Shown in pieces: positions 50,671-61,719 of a DNA stretch of 64,000 bases; position 1 is the stretch's first letter; each line of letters starts with the position of its first letter. The stretch is from Dugong dugon. Taxonomy: Eukaryota > Chordata > Mammalia > Sirenia > Dugongidae. The stretch spans positions 58,723,128 through 58,787,127 of the forward strand of contig CM057481.1 of the NCBI GenBank assembly GCA_030035585.1, given 5' to 3'. The notes below the pieces were generated by a model. The model had not been told where the DNA came from. It saw nothing but the letters and a program-made list of their open reading frames with translations, and did no database searches. A program made the translations under genes and the position numbers.

Positions 50671-51894
50671 CCTGTGTTTCTTTGATTTCTTCCTTACTAA
50701 TCTTATACTGACCAGGGGTATTCACATTTTAGCAGAGAATTCCTGAGATGGCAATGACTTGATGCAGTGAATGAACAACCAAAGTGGAAACCTAATGAAG
50801 ATATTTGGACAATAGAAAGCAAGAGTCTCTTTCTGAGTCTCCGAAAAATCATTCCACATGGGCAATCAACTAATCATTGCATTTTTAATTTGCTGTTTAA
50901 ATCAGGTGGGTTGGTTGGCCTCTGTCAACAATGGAAGAAAACAAGGCTCAATGGACACACTCTAGACCACCTTCCTCTGACCAGATTTCTGGCTTTCCAC
51001 TTCCTCTCCTGCCAATGATGTTTACCTCCTTTGAGGTGTCCTGGCTAGTCCTTCTATGGCCTCCCACTCAGGTTTTTCCTTGGGCTACTTGGCCTTCAAA
51101 AAGCTCTAGTCTCCAAAGTGGCCCTAACCTCCAAGTCTCCACCAAAACTTCCCCGTCCTATTTCCCATTCCTTCCAAGTCCTATACCCAGCTAAGTGGCA
51201 GACATGACATTCAGTAAACTAACCTCTTCTGGCTTACTAATAGATACAAAAAAGTTACCCTCTGAAATACACATGTGTACATCTCAGGGGCCTTGTGAAG
51301 ATGAAACCCTAACCCATAAGAGTGGGTCTAATGGTGGAATTTCAGGATCTGTGGCAGGTGAGGAGGAAGCTGGTTGAAGCTAGACCTTGTCACCTCACTC
51401 CCAGATAGGCAATTTTTATTTTTATTATTTTATACTCTACCTCTTCCAAACAGTATTCAAAGCCACTTATGATTATTAAAAAAGACACATGTATAAAAAG
51501 ATAGAAATTAAATTTAAAGAAGGAAAAACAAATAGGCCAAACCCCTAGGCTAATATATCTATTGTAAGTATAAAAATTTACCCTGAACTTCTCAATAGTC
51601 AAGGCAAGAGTAAAACATGATGGATTAAATTGTTTCCAACCACCACTTAAAGGGAAAAACATTAGATCCGAGTTATAAATTAGCAGAGGAACTCATATGA
51701 GGGACTTTGAACAGTATAACAATGAAAATGGCTTAAACTTTCTTAAGTTTTCTTGTATGTCACCCTGTCTATACAGCACAAACCACAGTAGAGAGTTATC
51801 AGTATCACAGGCAACCAGAGCTGTTAAAGTAGGTTGCATGCCTGGAGAGTGGACATTTGAATTATCACGAAGTAGTGTAACTTCTACACCTAAA
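50671..51894. other. Unassigned, about 1.2 kb
   Basis: No gene or clear repeat recognised. Open frames at 50767-51194 have no known domain. Confidence 0.45.
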
Positions 51895-52712
51895 TGCTCT
51901 CAAGCCAATGTACTTCTCTTCACCATTGTTTCCAGCCTCAATCAGACCACCATCGTGTCTCCCCTGGACCTAATTCATCTCTCTACCTCCAGCCCCCCAG
52001 TCCATTCTGCACACAACCGTTAGATATGACCTTTCCAAAGCGTGTATTTGATGGCATTACTTCAGTGGCTTCCCATTGCCATCAAGATACAAAAGTCTTA
52101 GCCTGGCTTCCCAGGCCCTTCATGATCTGGTCTCATCTCTCATCCCTCTCCTGTTCTATTCCTACACTTATCTCTCATATGAAATAGTTTTAGTACTTCC
52201 AAATGCCTGGCTATTCCTTCCCACCTTTCATACCTCAGACATTACTTCTTTTGCAGATCCTTCCTCAGCCTCTCAGGATGGTTCTTTCTCCATGCCTCCT
52301 ATCCAATCACTTCTTGAACCATCTTGGAATTGCCTGCTTACTCATCTACTCACCCCACTAGACTGTAAACTCCATTGGGTAAGAGCTCAGCTTCTGATGT
52401 CATCGCTGGCGCTCCATTGTCGAGTCATGTGATCTGGAACAAGTCACTTCACCCCCCTATGTCTCGGTTTCTTAATCTCTTAAGTGGGACTCACAATAGT
52501 ACCTACTTCAAAAAGATATTTTGAAAACTAAATGAGAAAATTCATTAAAAGCAATTACATTGTGTCGGCACATCATAAATGTGAATAATAACTACTATTA
52601 ACATTAGGATAGCAATTTTATCTGCCTTATTCACTGTTTTATCCCCCACACTCAGCCCAAAGTCTGGCACAGAACAGGTGATCAATAAGGATTTGGTGGA
52701 TGAATGAATACT
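51895..52712 (+). mobile_element. L2 LINE 3' region with nested MIR
   Basis: TCAGTGGCTTCCCATTGCCA, GGCCCTTCATGATCTGGTCT, CCCACTAGACTGTAAACTCC, and after the MIR, AAGTCTGGCACAGAACAGGT and GGTGGATGAATGAATA. A better-preserved stretch of L2 than elsewhere. Confidence 0.85.
52388..52615 (+). mobile_element. MIR SINE inside L2
   Basis: GATCTGGAACAAGTCACTTC, TATGTCTCGGTTTCTTAATC, CTAAATGAGAAAATTCATTA. Confidence 0.8.
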
Positions 52713-53394
52713 GAATTATTTGGTTTTGTCACATCCACTGCTCAGTCTTCACTTTATTTAGGTCTGTGTAGACCAAACGAACTGATTGTACTAGCAACTC
52801 CCCAGTTTGTTTGCTCTGGTGTTTTTTCCATTGAGTCTATTAGGAGAAAGAGTCCATGTTACAAAGAAAGGAGTGGGAGAGCCTGGTTGCAAAGGCCTGT
52901 TTGTTCTCATTAATTTTCCTCTCCTCTTCCAAGTAGAGTCTGAATGATTTCGAATGTGCACTCATCTGGAACGGCACCCTCATTCTCTCGTTTCATGCCT
53001 GACTGCAATTAAAGTCGAAAGGAAAATTTAAAATACAACTTTATTATAGAGTGAAAGAATTGTTGATTCAAGAGGCTGGCCTATAATCTCACAAAATTAC
53101 CAATAATAATAATAATAATAATAAAAAAGAAGACAGAAACAAAAAAGAATACTAAGCCGCCAGCTTGTGGGTTTGGTCCTGCCAGCAGAGACCCGAAACT
53201 CCAGAATCAATAACTCAGTTAATTTCACCAGTGTCTAATGCAATTATAAGCATTGGAAAACAGCCCAAATGCTCAAAAAGGAGTTAAGAACGTCCCACCC
53301 CCCTTTTCTAAAGTATTCGGGCGATAAAGGGAAAATAACTGAATGGGGTGGGACCCAGCGGTTTCCCAGTGTCAGATCAGAGAGCTGTGGAATT
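52713..53394. other. Unassigned with (TAA)n
   Basis: No gene recognised. An (AAT)n microsatellite lies at 53101-53123. Confidence 0.45.
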
Positions 53395-53505
53395 TCAGAG
53401 CTGGAAGGAAGCTTAGAGGTCATCTCACGGCCATTTTACAGATGAAATAACAGAGGCCCAGAGATGGAAGACACTTGCCCAAATTCACAAAGTGGGTGTG
53501 ACTCT
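53395..53505 (-). mobile_element. MIR-like old SINE fragment
   Basis: AGAGCTGGAAGGAAGCTTAG, GGCCATTTTACAGATGAAAT, CACTTGCCCAAATTCACAAA. Confidence 0.6.
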
Positions 53506-53524
53506 CGAAGGAGCTCCATCTTGA

Positions 53525-53870
53525 TTTGTTCACTGATGCAAGAGTATTTACTGAAAAGAGCCTATTTAGGGCCAAGCACTGTGCTAAGCTCTGGAAGTTC
53601 ATTAATAAAGCAGGCAGGTTCTCTGCCCTTATAGAATTTACATTCCAATGGGGAGTCAGACAATAAACAAGTAAACCAACAAATAAATACTGGATAAATT
53701 GCCAGAATTAAACAGTAGAATGGTAGAGAACTCCTTACATGGGTGGTCAGGAAAGGCCTCTCTGAGGAGGTAAGGCCTTGGAAGAGCTAGCTCAAAGGCC
53801 TGAGACAGGAAAGAGATTGATAAACTCAAGAAACCAAAGGAAGAAGAAGGTGGTTAGAGGATAGTGGGTG
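53525..53870 (-). mobile_element. L2-type repeat
   Basis: GGGCCAAGCACTGTGCTAAG, TGCCCTTATAGAATTTACAT, CAGACAATAAACAAGTAAAC and GGCCTCTCTGAGGAGGTAAG. Confidence 0.7.
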
Positions 53871-53916
53871 ACATGACATCCACATCCTTAACATGGAATA
53901 TTTTAAGGGAGCACTT

Positions 53917-53917
<1 letters not shown>

Positions 53918-53968
<51 letters not shown>
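53918..53968 (+). repeat. (CA)n microsatellite, about 25 units
   Basis: An uninterrupted CA dinucleotide run of 51 bases, the purest microsatellite in the window. Confidence 0.98.
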
Positions 53969-53970
<2 letters not shown>

Positions 53971-54219
53971 CGCCATAGATGCCGCTTGCCTTCAGCAGAC
54001 TAAGGAGAGGCTGGGACCTGACCTTGGATTCAGTCTTCCCCAAGAGCTGGGAAACCTAGATCCACTATTACACTCACACCTGTTCAACTTGCTTGTGACT
54101 GAGGTAGTTTTCTTTCCCCAATAAGTAATTTCAGATACACTTATAACCAGACTTAGTAGCCAGCTTCCAAATCAGGAAAAATCCATGCCGAGGAGAGTCT
54201 GGAGAGAAAGTTCCCGCAT
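53969..54219. other. Unassigned spacer
   Basis: Nothing recognised. Confidence 0.4.
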
Positions 54220-54410
54220 AGCAAAGTGGTTGAGAGCAGAGATTCTGGAGTCAGACACCCTTTGAGGAGGGGCCCGGATGAACCACTGCAGAACTGGGAA
54301 AATTGCCCAACTTCTCTGAGCTGTGATTTTCTCCTCTGTAAAATGGGTTCCTCATAGTACAGTTGTAAGGAATAGATGAGATCATGCTTATAAAGCACTT
54401 AGCACCTATC
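54220..54410 (+). mobile_element. MIR SINE
   Basis: GTGGTTGAGAGCAGAGATTC, CTCTGTAAAATGGGTTCCTC, CTTATAAAGCACTTAGCACC. Confidence 0.92.
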
Positions 54411-54946
54411 AAACCCCACCCCTACCCCAGAACTACCTCCCATTGGCTTTAGGCACACACTCATTCCCTCAAGCCAGCTAAGGCCCTGCTTCACAGCCCA
54501 ATTCCACTGTCCAAACTTCAGTAGTGATTCTCTCCAGAGACCCACCTGAACAAGAAGCCAACACTTTGAGGCCCTAACATCCTTTGGCACAAGATCCCAT
54601 GGCTGCCTGCCCACCCCCACCCAACCCCTTGGAAACCAACAGCAAAAGACAATCTCTCCAGAATTAATAAGACAGCTAGCACTGGTTTTGTTTAAACACT
54701 GCTGAGGTGACGTCTGGTTTTTATTAAATATCATAAGTTAATTATCAATTCATACCAGAAACAAAAGTATAAATATGGCCATATTATAAACAGTGATACT
54801 TGCACAGTCTGTGCATCCCTCCAAGGGCCATGATTGGCCACACTCTGGGACCCACAGGCTTAACAAGCTTGAGGCCTTGGCTGCCCTGAAATCCTAACAA
54901 GCAGACATTCTGGAAGGCAGGAAAATAGTGTTCCTGTGCTCTACTT
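54411..54946. other. Unassigned sequence
   Basis: No gene or common repeat. A 111-codon frame on the minus strand (54399-54734) has no recognisable domain. Confidence 0.45.
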
Positions 54947-55114
54947 AGAAGCCCTGGTGGCACAATGGTGAAGAGTTTGGCTGCTCGCCAAAAGATTGGC
55001 AGTTTAAATCCACTGTCGCTCCTTGGAAACCTTATGGGCCATTTCTATTCTGTCCTATGGGGTCACTTTGAGTCGGAATTGACTCAACGGCAACCGTTTT
55101 TGTTTTTTTTTTAT
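54947..55114 (+). mobile_element. AfroSINE, type A, short form
   Basis: The head AAGCCCTGGTGGCACAATGG, junction GTCGCTCCTTGGAAACC, end GAGTCGGAATTGACTCAACG. Confidence 0.94.
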
Positions 55115-55227
55115 GGCCTACTTCACACAACTAGCACCCACAACAAAAAAGTCTTTTATCCCACTACTCAACACTGAATAACAATTATGCTGATAATAAT
55201 ACTGACACCCCCCCCCCAAAAAAAAAA
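55115..55227. other. Spacer with C and A homopolymers
   Basis: Short C and A runs at 55208-55228. Confidence 0.6.
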
Positions 55228-55430
55228 ACCAAACCCACTGCGGTGGAGTTGATTCTGACTGATAGCGACTCTATAGGACAGAGTAGAACCACCCCGTAGG
55301 ATTTCCAAGGCTGTAAATCTTCACAGAAACTGATTACCACATCTTTCTCCTATGGAGTGGCTGGTGAGTTCAAACTGCCAACCTTTTGGTTAGCAGCTGT
55401 AGCGCTTAACCACTACACCACCAGGGCTCC
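55228..55430 (-). mobile_element. AfroSINE, type A, full length
   Basis: Reads TGCGGTGGAGTTGATTCTGA through CCACTACACCACCAGGGCTC. Confidence 0.94.
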
Positions 55431-55477
55431 CAAGCAATACTTACAGACTTCTTCTAAAGTGCTAGCCCTATAATGCC

Positions 55478-56165
55478 CCTTACAGTAGCCACCAGCCACT
55501 TGTGCAGTGGCGTCACTGGGAGGAGAGGCGGTGCGGACTACACCCCCTGACTCTGTCAGAGGCGGTGACACCAAAATGACCCCGGGGTCCGCAGCAGCAG
55601 GTGGGCAGCTTACCAGGGGAGGGGCCACCCATCACCCCGTGCGGTAACTCACCAACGTCGCCTACAGTCAGGGTGTGGACAGTGGGCTTCCGCGGCCATT
55701 GGACGGAGAGGAGGGTCTCTGCCTTGGCCAATGGGAGAGAAGAGGGGAGCAGCTACGGGGAGCCGAGGACAGGCGGGCCAGAAGGGGTGGGGCCGAGAGC
55801 AGAGTGCTAGGCCTTGCTTGGTGATGGGGTGCGCCAGCCCCGCCCATGGTAGGTGACACCGACGCTGGTGATGCCGCTGCGCAAATAAGCAATGGCGCCC
55901 CTGAAACGTGGCTAAAGAATTTACATGTGCTGTAAGTGTAAAGTATATGCTGGATTTCAAAGATAGAGTATGAAAAAATATATGTAAAATACCTCAATCA
56001 TTTTTTAATTGATTGCGTATTGAAATTATACTATTTTGGGCATACTTGGTTGAATAAAATATATTTAAATTAATGTCACCTATTTCTTTTTACTTTTTTT
56101 AATGTGGCTCCTGGGAAATTTTAACTTATTTCTGTGGCTCGCATCATATCTCTTTTGAGCTATGC
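55478..56165 (+). mobile_element. Long hAT-type element (CAGTGCTGTCCAATA family), interrupted
   Basis: It starts near CAGTAGCCACCAGCCACTTG and resumes at AAACGTGGCTAAAGAATTTA, then ATGTGCTGTAAGTGTAAAGT, GCTGGATTTCAAAGATAGAG, TTTAATGTGGCTCCTGGGAA. The 55505-55879 element sits inside it. Confidence 0.7.
55505..55879. mobile_element. CpG-rich hAT-type element, related to 20199-20641
   Basis: The left end CAGTGGCGTCACTGGGAG and the shared block GGTGACACCAAAATGACC match the end of 20199-20641. The right end, read inward, is CAGCGGCATCACCAGCG. The interior is GC-rich, with about two dozen CpGs by hand count and inverted CCAATGG/CCATTGG boxes. I found no matching 8-bp flanks, and 24 bp after it (GCAATGGCGCCCCTG) is unexplained. 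Confidence 0.65.
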
Positions 56166-56275
56166 TGGATAAAGCATAGCACCTGCATTACTTCATGCTA
56201 GCCTCCCAGTGACCTCTTCAGATCAGTGCAGTTGTTATTCTGTTTTACACATGACGATACTGAGATTTGATATTT
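56160..56275 (-). mobile_element. MIR-like fragment
   Basis: GCACCTGCATTACTTCATGC, then TTCTGTTTTACACATGACGA. Confidence 0.45.
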
Positions 56276-56342
56276 TCTGACTTTAATCCCTCAGAGCCTT
56301 GGGATTGTTGAACTGTTCTGTAGACATGTCCTTCCCTCTGCC

Positions 56343-56374
56343 TTTTTTGTTTGTTTGTTTGTTTGTTTGTTTTT
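56343..56374 (+). repeat. (TTTG)n microsatellite
   Basis: About seven TTTG units. Confidence 0.95.
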
Positions 56375-56700
56375 AGCCTCTAAATCCAACACCATCCTCA
56401 AGGCTTGGAGCTGTGTCTTCCTGCTCCCCTTAGAAACCTTCAAGGGTGACTCGAACCCTCACAGTTTGCTTGTACCTGAGCTCTGTCTCCATTCTCCTTC
56501 TCCCTTCCTCTCTCTCTTTTCAAACTCCATAACACTTCTCACCTGCTCCCAATAATTATGTACTTAAATGCTGCCTGTCCCATCTTATGTTGTTGCTATT
56601 TCACGTTGGTTGATTTTTCTTTGTAAAGTAGTATGTTCTCATTCAGTGTTTTTCAAACTATTCATATAAGCCAATCATTAGTGGAATGTGAAATCCAATT
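56375..56700. other. Unassigned sequence
   Basis: No gene or clear repeat recognised. Confidence 0.4.
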
Positions 56701-57061
56701 GTTGTTGTTTCTGTCAAATTAGCTCCTACTCATGGCAACCATATGTATAACAGAACAAAACATTGCCCAGCCCTGAGCCATCTTCATGATCGTTGGTATG
56801 TTTGAGTCCACTGTTGTTATGATGTTAGTTCATCTCATTGAGTAGATTGAAAGGGGCCTTCGTTTTCTCCGACCCTCTGCTTTACCAGACATGATGTCCT
56901 TTTCTAGTGATTGGTCTTTCCTGATGTCATGTCCAAAGTAAGCAAGACCAAGTCTTGCCATCTTCACTTCTAAGGAATGTTCTGATCATATATCTTCTAA
57001 GACTGATTTGTTTGTTCTTCTGGCATTCCTTGGTATAGTCAGTATTCTTCACCAACACCAC
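56701..57061 (-). mobile_element. RTE-clade LINE, 5'-truncated
   Basis: The tail GTTGTTGTTTCTGTCAAATT at left, then ACATGATGTCCTTTTCTAGT, AGTCTTGCCATCTTCACTTC and TCAGTATTCTTCACCAACAC. Diverged from the other copies. Confidence 0.88.
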
Positions 57062-57346
57062 ACTTAGCTCCCAGCCTTGTATCCTGCCTTCTCCCTTCCT
57101 CCCTTGAGGAGATTGCCACTCTCCTCCTCCACCTAAATTATCACCCTGTCCTGTCTCTACTTGATCAAGTTCTACCAGCTATCAATACCTGACTAGAACC
57201 CTGGCTCTTCAGCAAAGACTTCAGTGTTCTGTCTTCTAACTTCTTAATAAACATAATTTTCTCAACTATTGTTTTAATTTCCAGAGCCAGCCAAGGCATA
57301 GGGTATAGTGATAAAACAAGATGAAGGTGGAGAGGGGGCACTAGGC
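57062..57346. other. Unassigned sequence
   Basis: Nothing recognised. Confidence 0.4.
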
Positions 57347-57534
57347 AACAGTTCTCAAACTTCAGCATGCATCACAATCACCTGGATAGGTAGTGAAAAC
57401 ACAGATTGCTGGTCCCCACTCCCAGAATTTCTGATGCAGTAATTCTTAAGACAGGCCTGAGATTTTGCATTTGTAACAAGTTCTCAGATGATGCTGATGC
57501 TTCTTGTCAGGGAACCACACTTGCAGAACTACTG
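57347..57534 (+). mobile_element. MER20/MER5-like hAT element
   Basis: Left end CAGTTCTCAAACTTCAGCAT, interior AAAACACAGATTGCTGGTCC, right end CACTTGCAGAACTACTG. Confidence 0.82.
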
Positions 57535-57560
57535 TAAGAGCACTTAAGAATATGGGCTCA

Positions 57561-58367
57561 CAGCACAGCTTGTCCAAGGCAAGGTCATGGGAGCTCCATA
57601 GACACATGCAAACTCCCCGAGGGACCAAATTGCTGGGCAGAGGTCTGTGGGGACCATGGTCTTGGGGAACATCTAGCTCAATTGGCACAACACAGTTTTT
57701 AAAGAAAATGTTCTACATTCTACCTTGATGAGTAGCATCTGGGGTCTTAAAAGCCTGTGAGCAGCCATCTAAGATACTCCACTCTTCTCACCCCTTCGGG
57801 AGCAAGGGAGAATGAAGAAAACAAGATACAAGGGAAAGATTAGTCCGAAGGACTAATGGACCACAACTACCATGGCCTCCACCAGACTGAGTCCAGTACA
57901 ACTGGATGGTGCCCATCTACCACCACTGACTGCTCTGACAGGGATCACAACAGAGGGTCCCAGACAGAGCTAGAGAAAAATGTAGAACAAAATTCTAACT
58001 CACAAAAAAAGACCAGACTTACTGGCCTGACAGAGACTGGAGAAACCCGAGAGTATGGCCCTCGGACACCCTTCTAGTTCAGTAACGAAGTCACTCTCTA
58101 GGTTCACCCTTCATCCAAAGACTAGACAGCCCCATAAAACAAAACGAGACTAATGGGGCACAACAGCTCAGGGACAAGGACTAGAGGGCAGGAGGGAACA
58201 GGAAAGCTGGTATTAGGGAACCCAAGGTCGAGAGGTGAGAGTGTTGACATGTCGTGGGCTTGTTAGCCAATGTCATAAAACAATATTTGTACTAAATGTT
58301 TAATGAGAAACTATTCATTCTGTAAACCTTCATCTAAAGTGTAATTTTAAAAAATTAAAAAAAAAAA
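57561..58367 (+). mobile_element. Afrotherian-type L1 3' UTR with 15-bp target duplication
   Basis: Bounded by perfect AAGAATATGGGCTCA at 57546-57560 and 58368-58382. Contains GGGTCTTAAAAGCCTGTGAG, CACCACTGACTGCTCTGACA and the tail GTAAACCTTCATCTAAAGTG with poly(A). Homologous to 14203-14800 but longer at the 5' side. Confidence 0.9.
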
Positions 58368-58382
58368 AAGAATATGGGCTCA

Positions 58383-58539
58383 GTTAGATAGACCTAGGCT
58401 AAACATAGTGATTCCACATGGTACTGCTGCAACCTGCTTTACAAACACAGGGTTCAAATCCAATCACATCTTATTTATTTATTAGTTTATCTCTGGTGCC
58501 CCAAGATCTGCCTTAGTAGCAGGACATTATAATTCTTTC
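58383..58539. other. Spacer
   Basis: Nothing recognised. Confidence 0.4.
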
Positions 58540-58735
58540 TTTTTTAAATAAATAAATTTGGTTTGTTTTTTTAAATTGTGGTCTATGTATATAAGAAAAC
58601 ATTTGCCATGTCAACATTTTTTACATGTACAATTCAGCGGCCTTAATTACGTTCGTCATGTTATACAACTATCACCACCATCCGTTTCCAGAATTGTTCC
58701 ATCACCTTTAACAGATGCTCAGTGCCGCCTAGTAC
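58540..58735 (-). mobile_element. Old L1M LINE 3' UTR, reverse
   Basis: ACATGTACAATTCAGCGGCC, CATGTTATACAACTATCACC, CAGAATTGTTCCATCACCTT. Confidence 0.65.
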
Positions 58736-59820
58736 TCTTTTGAGACATCTTTCCACATAGACAACTGGCCAGGAAGCCCAGAGTCTTACTGAGTCCAAAG
58801 GAGTTACTCCCTTCAGACAAACTGCTATTAAAAGCTTTACTGTTACCATTGCTTGTAATTAACACACGGGGGCGCTGTTGAAGACTGGTCCTGCACCACT
58901 GTTTGCAAATGGAGTGTTGATTATGGAGTTGTCTTGACTATTCTAGTGCTTGCTGAAGCTCGCTGACCTCTCATTTTGGGCTTTAATGTTTCCGCTTTGT
59001 TTTGTTTTCATTTACACTCACGCACTCCCATTGCTCACCAGTGCACATCCGCTGTGCCACAGTAGCTGGGTCCCGGGCAGTTTACATCATCAGCCGCATA
59101 CCGTGCCAAAACCAGCCAACCTTTGTTAATTCGAAGCCCTTGGGTTGGACCTAATCATTAGCACAGGTCTCCTGGAGGTAATTTTATTTTAGGGACCCCA
59201 TTGCCGTGTCCTGCCATTGGTAGGGGCCATCCTTAACGGCCCAGATCTCTCTAAAACTCAGAATTCCAGGGAAAAGAAATTTACACAAAACAGGTCCACT
59301 TCTCCCCAGGGATCAGCTCTGCATAACAAAAGGTGGAGCAACTTTTAGTAAAGAACAAAAGGGTGTTCTTTATTCCCTCTTACAAGGCAATCAGTGCCTG
59401 TTTACGATTTCATTTGCTCCCTAAGAGGGGCTTTTTACCTGTCTTCTCCTTACCACTTCGCATCAGTACTCATTAGGGGGTCATAAAAACAATTTAGTGG
59501 GTTGCAGGCATACTTTTTATAAAACTGAACTAAAATCAAATAGAAAACAATAGGGTATTTTGCATGTATGAAAGAAAGAATTGATTCGTGAAACTTTTGT
59601 TTCACTTATATACAATAACATGTCTATACTGGTCAAGATTTAAAATGAATTTCTCAGTGTAGGTCAAAGTCCAAAAAGTTTGAATCCTCTGCCCTCTGCA
59701 AAAGGTCTTTCTGTTACTGAGACAGCCTTCCCCCTTGTTGGCTTTCTTGTCTGCATCCTTTAGCTCAACTCCTGGAAGCCGTTTTCGGCCCCTCTTCCTC
59801 TTTAGTGAAGATCCCTATCG
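58736..59820. other. Repeat-poor, non-coding, about 1.1 kb
   Basis: No gene or common repeat recognised. Contains ACACACGGGGGCGCTGTTG near 58863 and homeobox-like CCTAATCATTAGC near 59150. Confidence 0.5.
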
Positions 59821-59945
59821 TTGTTGTTGATTGCCGTCCAGTTGACCGAATGGTACAAGTAATTAGCACTGGACTATAGGGTCGCTATGAGTCGGAATCA
59901 ACTCGATGGCAAAGGGTTTGGTTTTTTTTGTTTGTTTGTTTGACT
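59821..59945. mobile_element. Two AfroSINE tail fragments in inverted arrangement
   Basis: 59821-59848 is a reversed tail (TTGTTGATTGCCGTCCAG). 59868-59945 is a forward tail (ACTATAGGGTCGCTATGAGT, then CAACTCGATGGCAAAGGG). Confidence 0.8.
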
Positions 59946-59953
59946 AACCTAAA

Positions 59954-60121
59954 GGAGCCCTGGTGGCGCTGGCACAGTAGTTAAGTGCTATGGCTGCTAC
60001 CCAAAAGGTCAGCAGTTCAAATCCACCAGCTGCTCCTTGGAAACCCTCTGGGGCAATTCTACGCTGACCTTGTCGCTATGAGTCGGAATCCACTTGATGG
60101 CAACAGGTTTGGTTTTGGTTT
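59954..60121 (+). mobile_element. AfroSINE, type A, short form
   Basis: The head GGAGCCCTGGTGGCGCTGGC carries a small insertion. The junction is GCTGCTCCTTGGAAACCC. Flanking ACTAACCTAAA occurs just before (59943-59953) and just after it, near 60124. Confidence 0.94.
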
Positions 60122-60340
60122 GAACTAACCTAAAAGTTGGCTATTTGAACCCACCCAGCAGAAGAAAGGCCTGGTGATCTGCTTCCATAAAGATCACAGC
60201 CAAGAAAATCCTATGGAGTAGTTCTACTCTGACATACATGGGGTCACCATGAGTCATAACTGACTCATAGGCAATGTTGCTCTTTTAGTTTGTTTTGTTG
60301 TTTTTTGGCTTTGGGAGTTTTGGGGTTTTTTTAAATTTGT
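60122..60340 (+). mobile_element. AfroSINE, type B, right part
   Basis: Starts at AACTAACCTAAAAGTTGGCT, the type B head region opened by the SINE insertion. Contains AGAAGAAAGGCCTGGTGATC and the unusual end CATAACTGACTCATAGGCAA. Confidence 0.88.
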
Positions 60341-60344
60341 TTTC

Positions 60345-61078
60345 CTCAACATAAAGAAAACAAAAATCCTCACAACTAGACCAACAAGCAACATCATGAT
60401 AAATGGAGAAAAGATTGAAGTTGTCAAGGATTTCATTTTAATGTGAGTCAGAACCGACTAGACAGCAACGATTTTTTTTGGTTTTTGAATCCACAATCAA
60501 CACCCATGGAAGCAGTAGTCAAGAAATCAAACGACTCATTGAATCGGGCAAATCTGCTGCTAAAGACCTCTTCAAAGTGTTAAAAAAAAAAAGCAAAGAT
60601 GTCATTAAAATGGACTAAAGTGCACCTGACCCAAGCTATGGTGTTTTCAATTGCCTCATGTGTATACGAAGGCTAGACAATGAATAAGGAAGACCAAGGA
60701 AGAATTGATGTCTTCGAATTAAGGTTTTGGTGAAGAATATTGACTATACCATGGACTACCAAAAGAACAAACAAATCTGTCCTGGAAGAAGTACAACCAG
60801 AACGTTCCTTAGAAGCAAGGATGGTGACACTTTGTCTCACATACTTTGGACATGTTATCAGGAGGGACCAGTCCCTGGAGAAGGACATCACGCTTGGAGA
60901 AGTAGAAGATCAGAGAAAAAGAGGAAGACCCTCAAGGAGATGGACTGACACAGTGGCTGCAACAATGGGCTCAAGCATAACAACAATCATGAGGATGGCA
61001 CAGGACAGGGCAGAGTTTCATTCTGTTGTACATAGGGTCACTATGAGTTGGAAGTGACTCGACAGCACTTAACAACAA
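60345..61078 (+). mobile_element. RTE-clade LINE, 5'-truncated, with a small SINE insert
   Basis: Begins CCTCAACATAAAGAAAACAA, runs through AACACCCATGGAAGCAGTAG and the open C-terminal frame at 60740-61057 (LTYFGHVIRRDQ, RKRGRPSRRWTD), and ends ACAGCACTTAACAACAACC. It is longer at the 5' side than 41735-42276 but lacks the reverse transcriptase palm. Confidence 0.94.
60438..60486 (+). mobile_element. SINE 3' tail inserted inside RTE
   Basis: The RTE text runs GGATTTCATTTTA, then switches to GTGAGTCAGAACCGACTAGA, then AGCAACGATTTTTTTTGG, and resumes at GAATCCACAATCAACACC. Confidence 0.85.
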
Positions 61079-61085
61079 CCTGAAA

Positions 61086-61274
61086 GGAGCCCTGGTGGTG
61101 CAGTGGTTAAGTGCTGGGCTGCTAACTGGAAGGTCAGTAGTTCAAACCCACCAGCTGCTCCTTGGGATAAAAATGTGGCAGTCTGCTTCTGTGAAGATTA
61201 CAGCCATGGAAATCCTATAGGGCAGTTCTGTGAGTCAGAATCAACTCAACAGCAATTGTTTTGGTTTTGGTTTG
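61086..61274 (+). mobile_element. AfroSINE, type A, with different deletion
   Basis: The head GGAGCCCTGGTGGTGCAGTG is intact. It keeps CTCCTTGGGATAAAAATGTG but lacks CTACTCTGTCCTATAGGG, giving GGCAGTTCTGTGAGTCAG. Confidence 0.94.
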
Positions 61275-61490
61275 GACTAACCTAAAGGCTGGCGGTTTGA
61301 AAAAAAGAAAAGAAAAGAAAAGCCTAGTGATCTGCTTCCATAAAGATCACAGCCAAGAAAACCCTGTGGAGCAGTTCTGCTTTAACACACGTGGGGTCGC
61401 GTTGAGTCATAACTGACCCTTAGGCAATGTTGCTTTGTTTGTTTTGTTGTTTTTTGGTTTTGGGGGTTGGTTTGGGGGACTCTTTAGGGA
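61275..61490 (+). mobile_element. AfroSINE, type B, right part
   Basis: Starts ACTAACCTAAAGGCTGGCGG, has an (AAAAG)n insertion at 61297-61321, and ends CATAACTGACCCTTAGGCAA. It shares this ending with 60122-60340. Confidence 0.88.
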
Positions 61491-61507
61491 ATCTCTTGGA
61501 GGTGCAA

Positions 61508-61719
61508 AAGGAGCACTGGCGGTGCAGTGGTTAAGCCCTCAGCTACTAGCCAAAACGTTGGTAGTTCAAACCTACCAGCCACGCTACAGAAGAAAGATGT
61601 GGCAGTCTACTTCCATAAAGATTTACAGCCTTGGAAACCCTATAGGGCAGTTCTACTCCATCCTTTAGAATCACTATGAGTCGGAATTAACTAGCCAGCA
61701 AAGGTTTTGGGGTTTTGGG
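61508..61719 (+). mobile_element. AfroSINE, type A, full length
   Basis: The head GGAGCACTGGCGGTGCAGTG, then GATGTGGCAGTCTACTTCC, end GAGTCGGAATTAACTAGCC. Confidence 0.94.

Noticed and set aside
53918..53968. CA run as a Z-DNA regulatory element
   Set aside because: Pure CA microsatellites are common and usually neutral. Recorded only as a repeat.
55505..55879. CpG-rich segment as a gene promoter
   Set aside because: It is bounded by transposon-type inverted ends and no adjacent exon was found. Kept as a transposon with a regulatory question.
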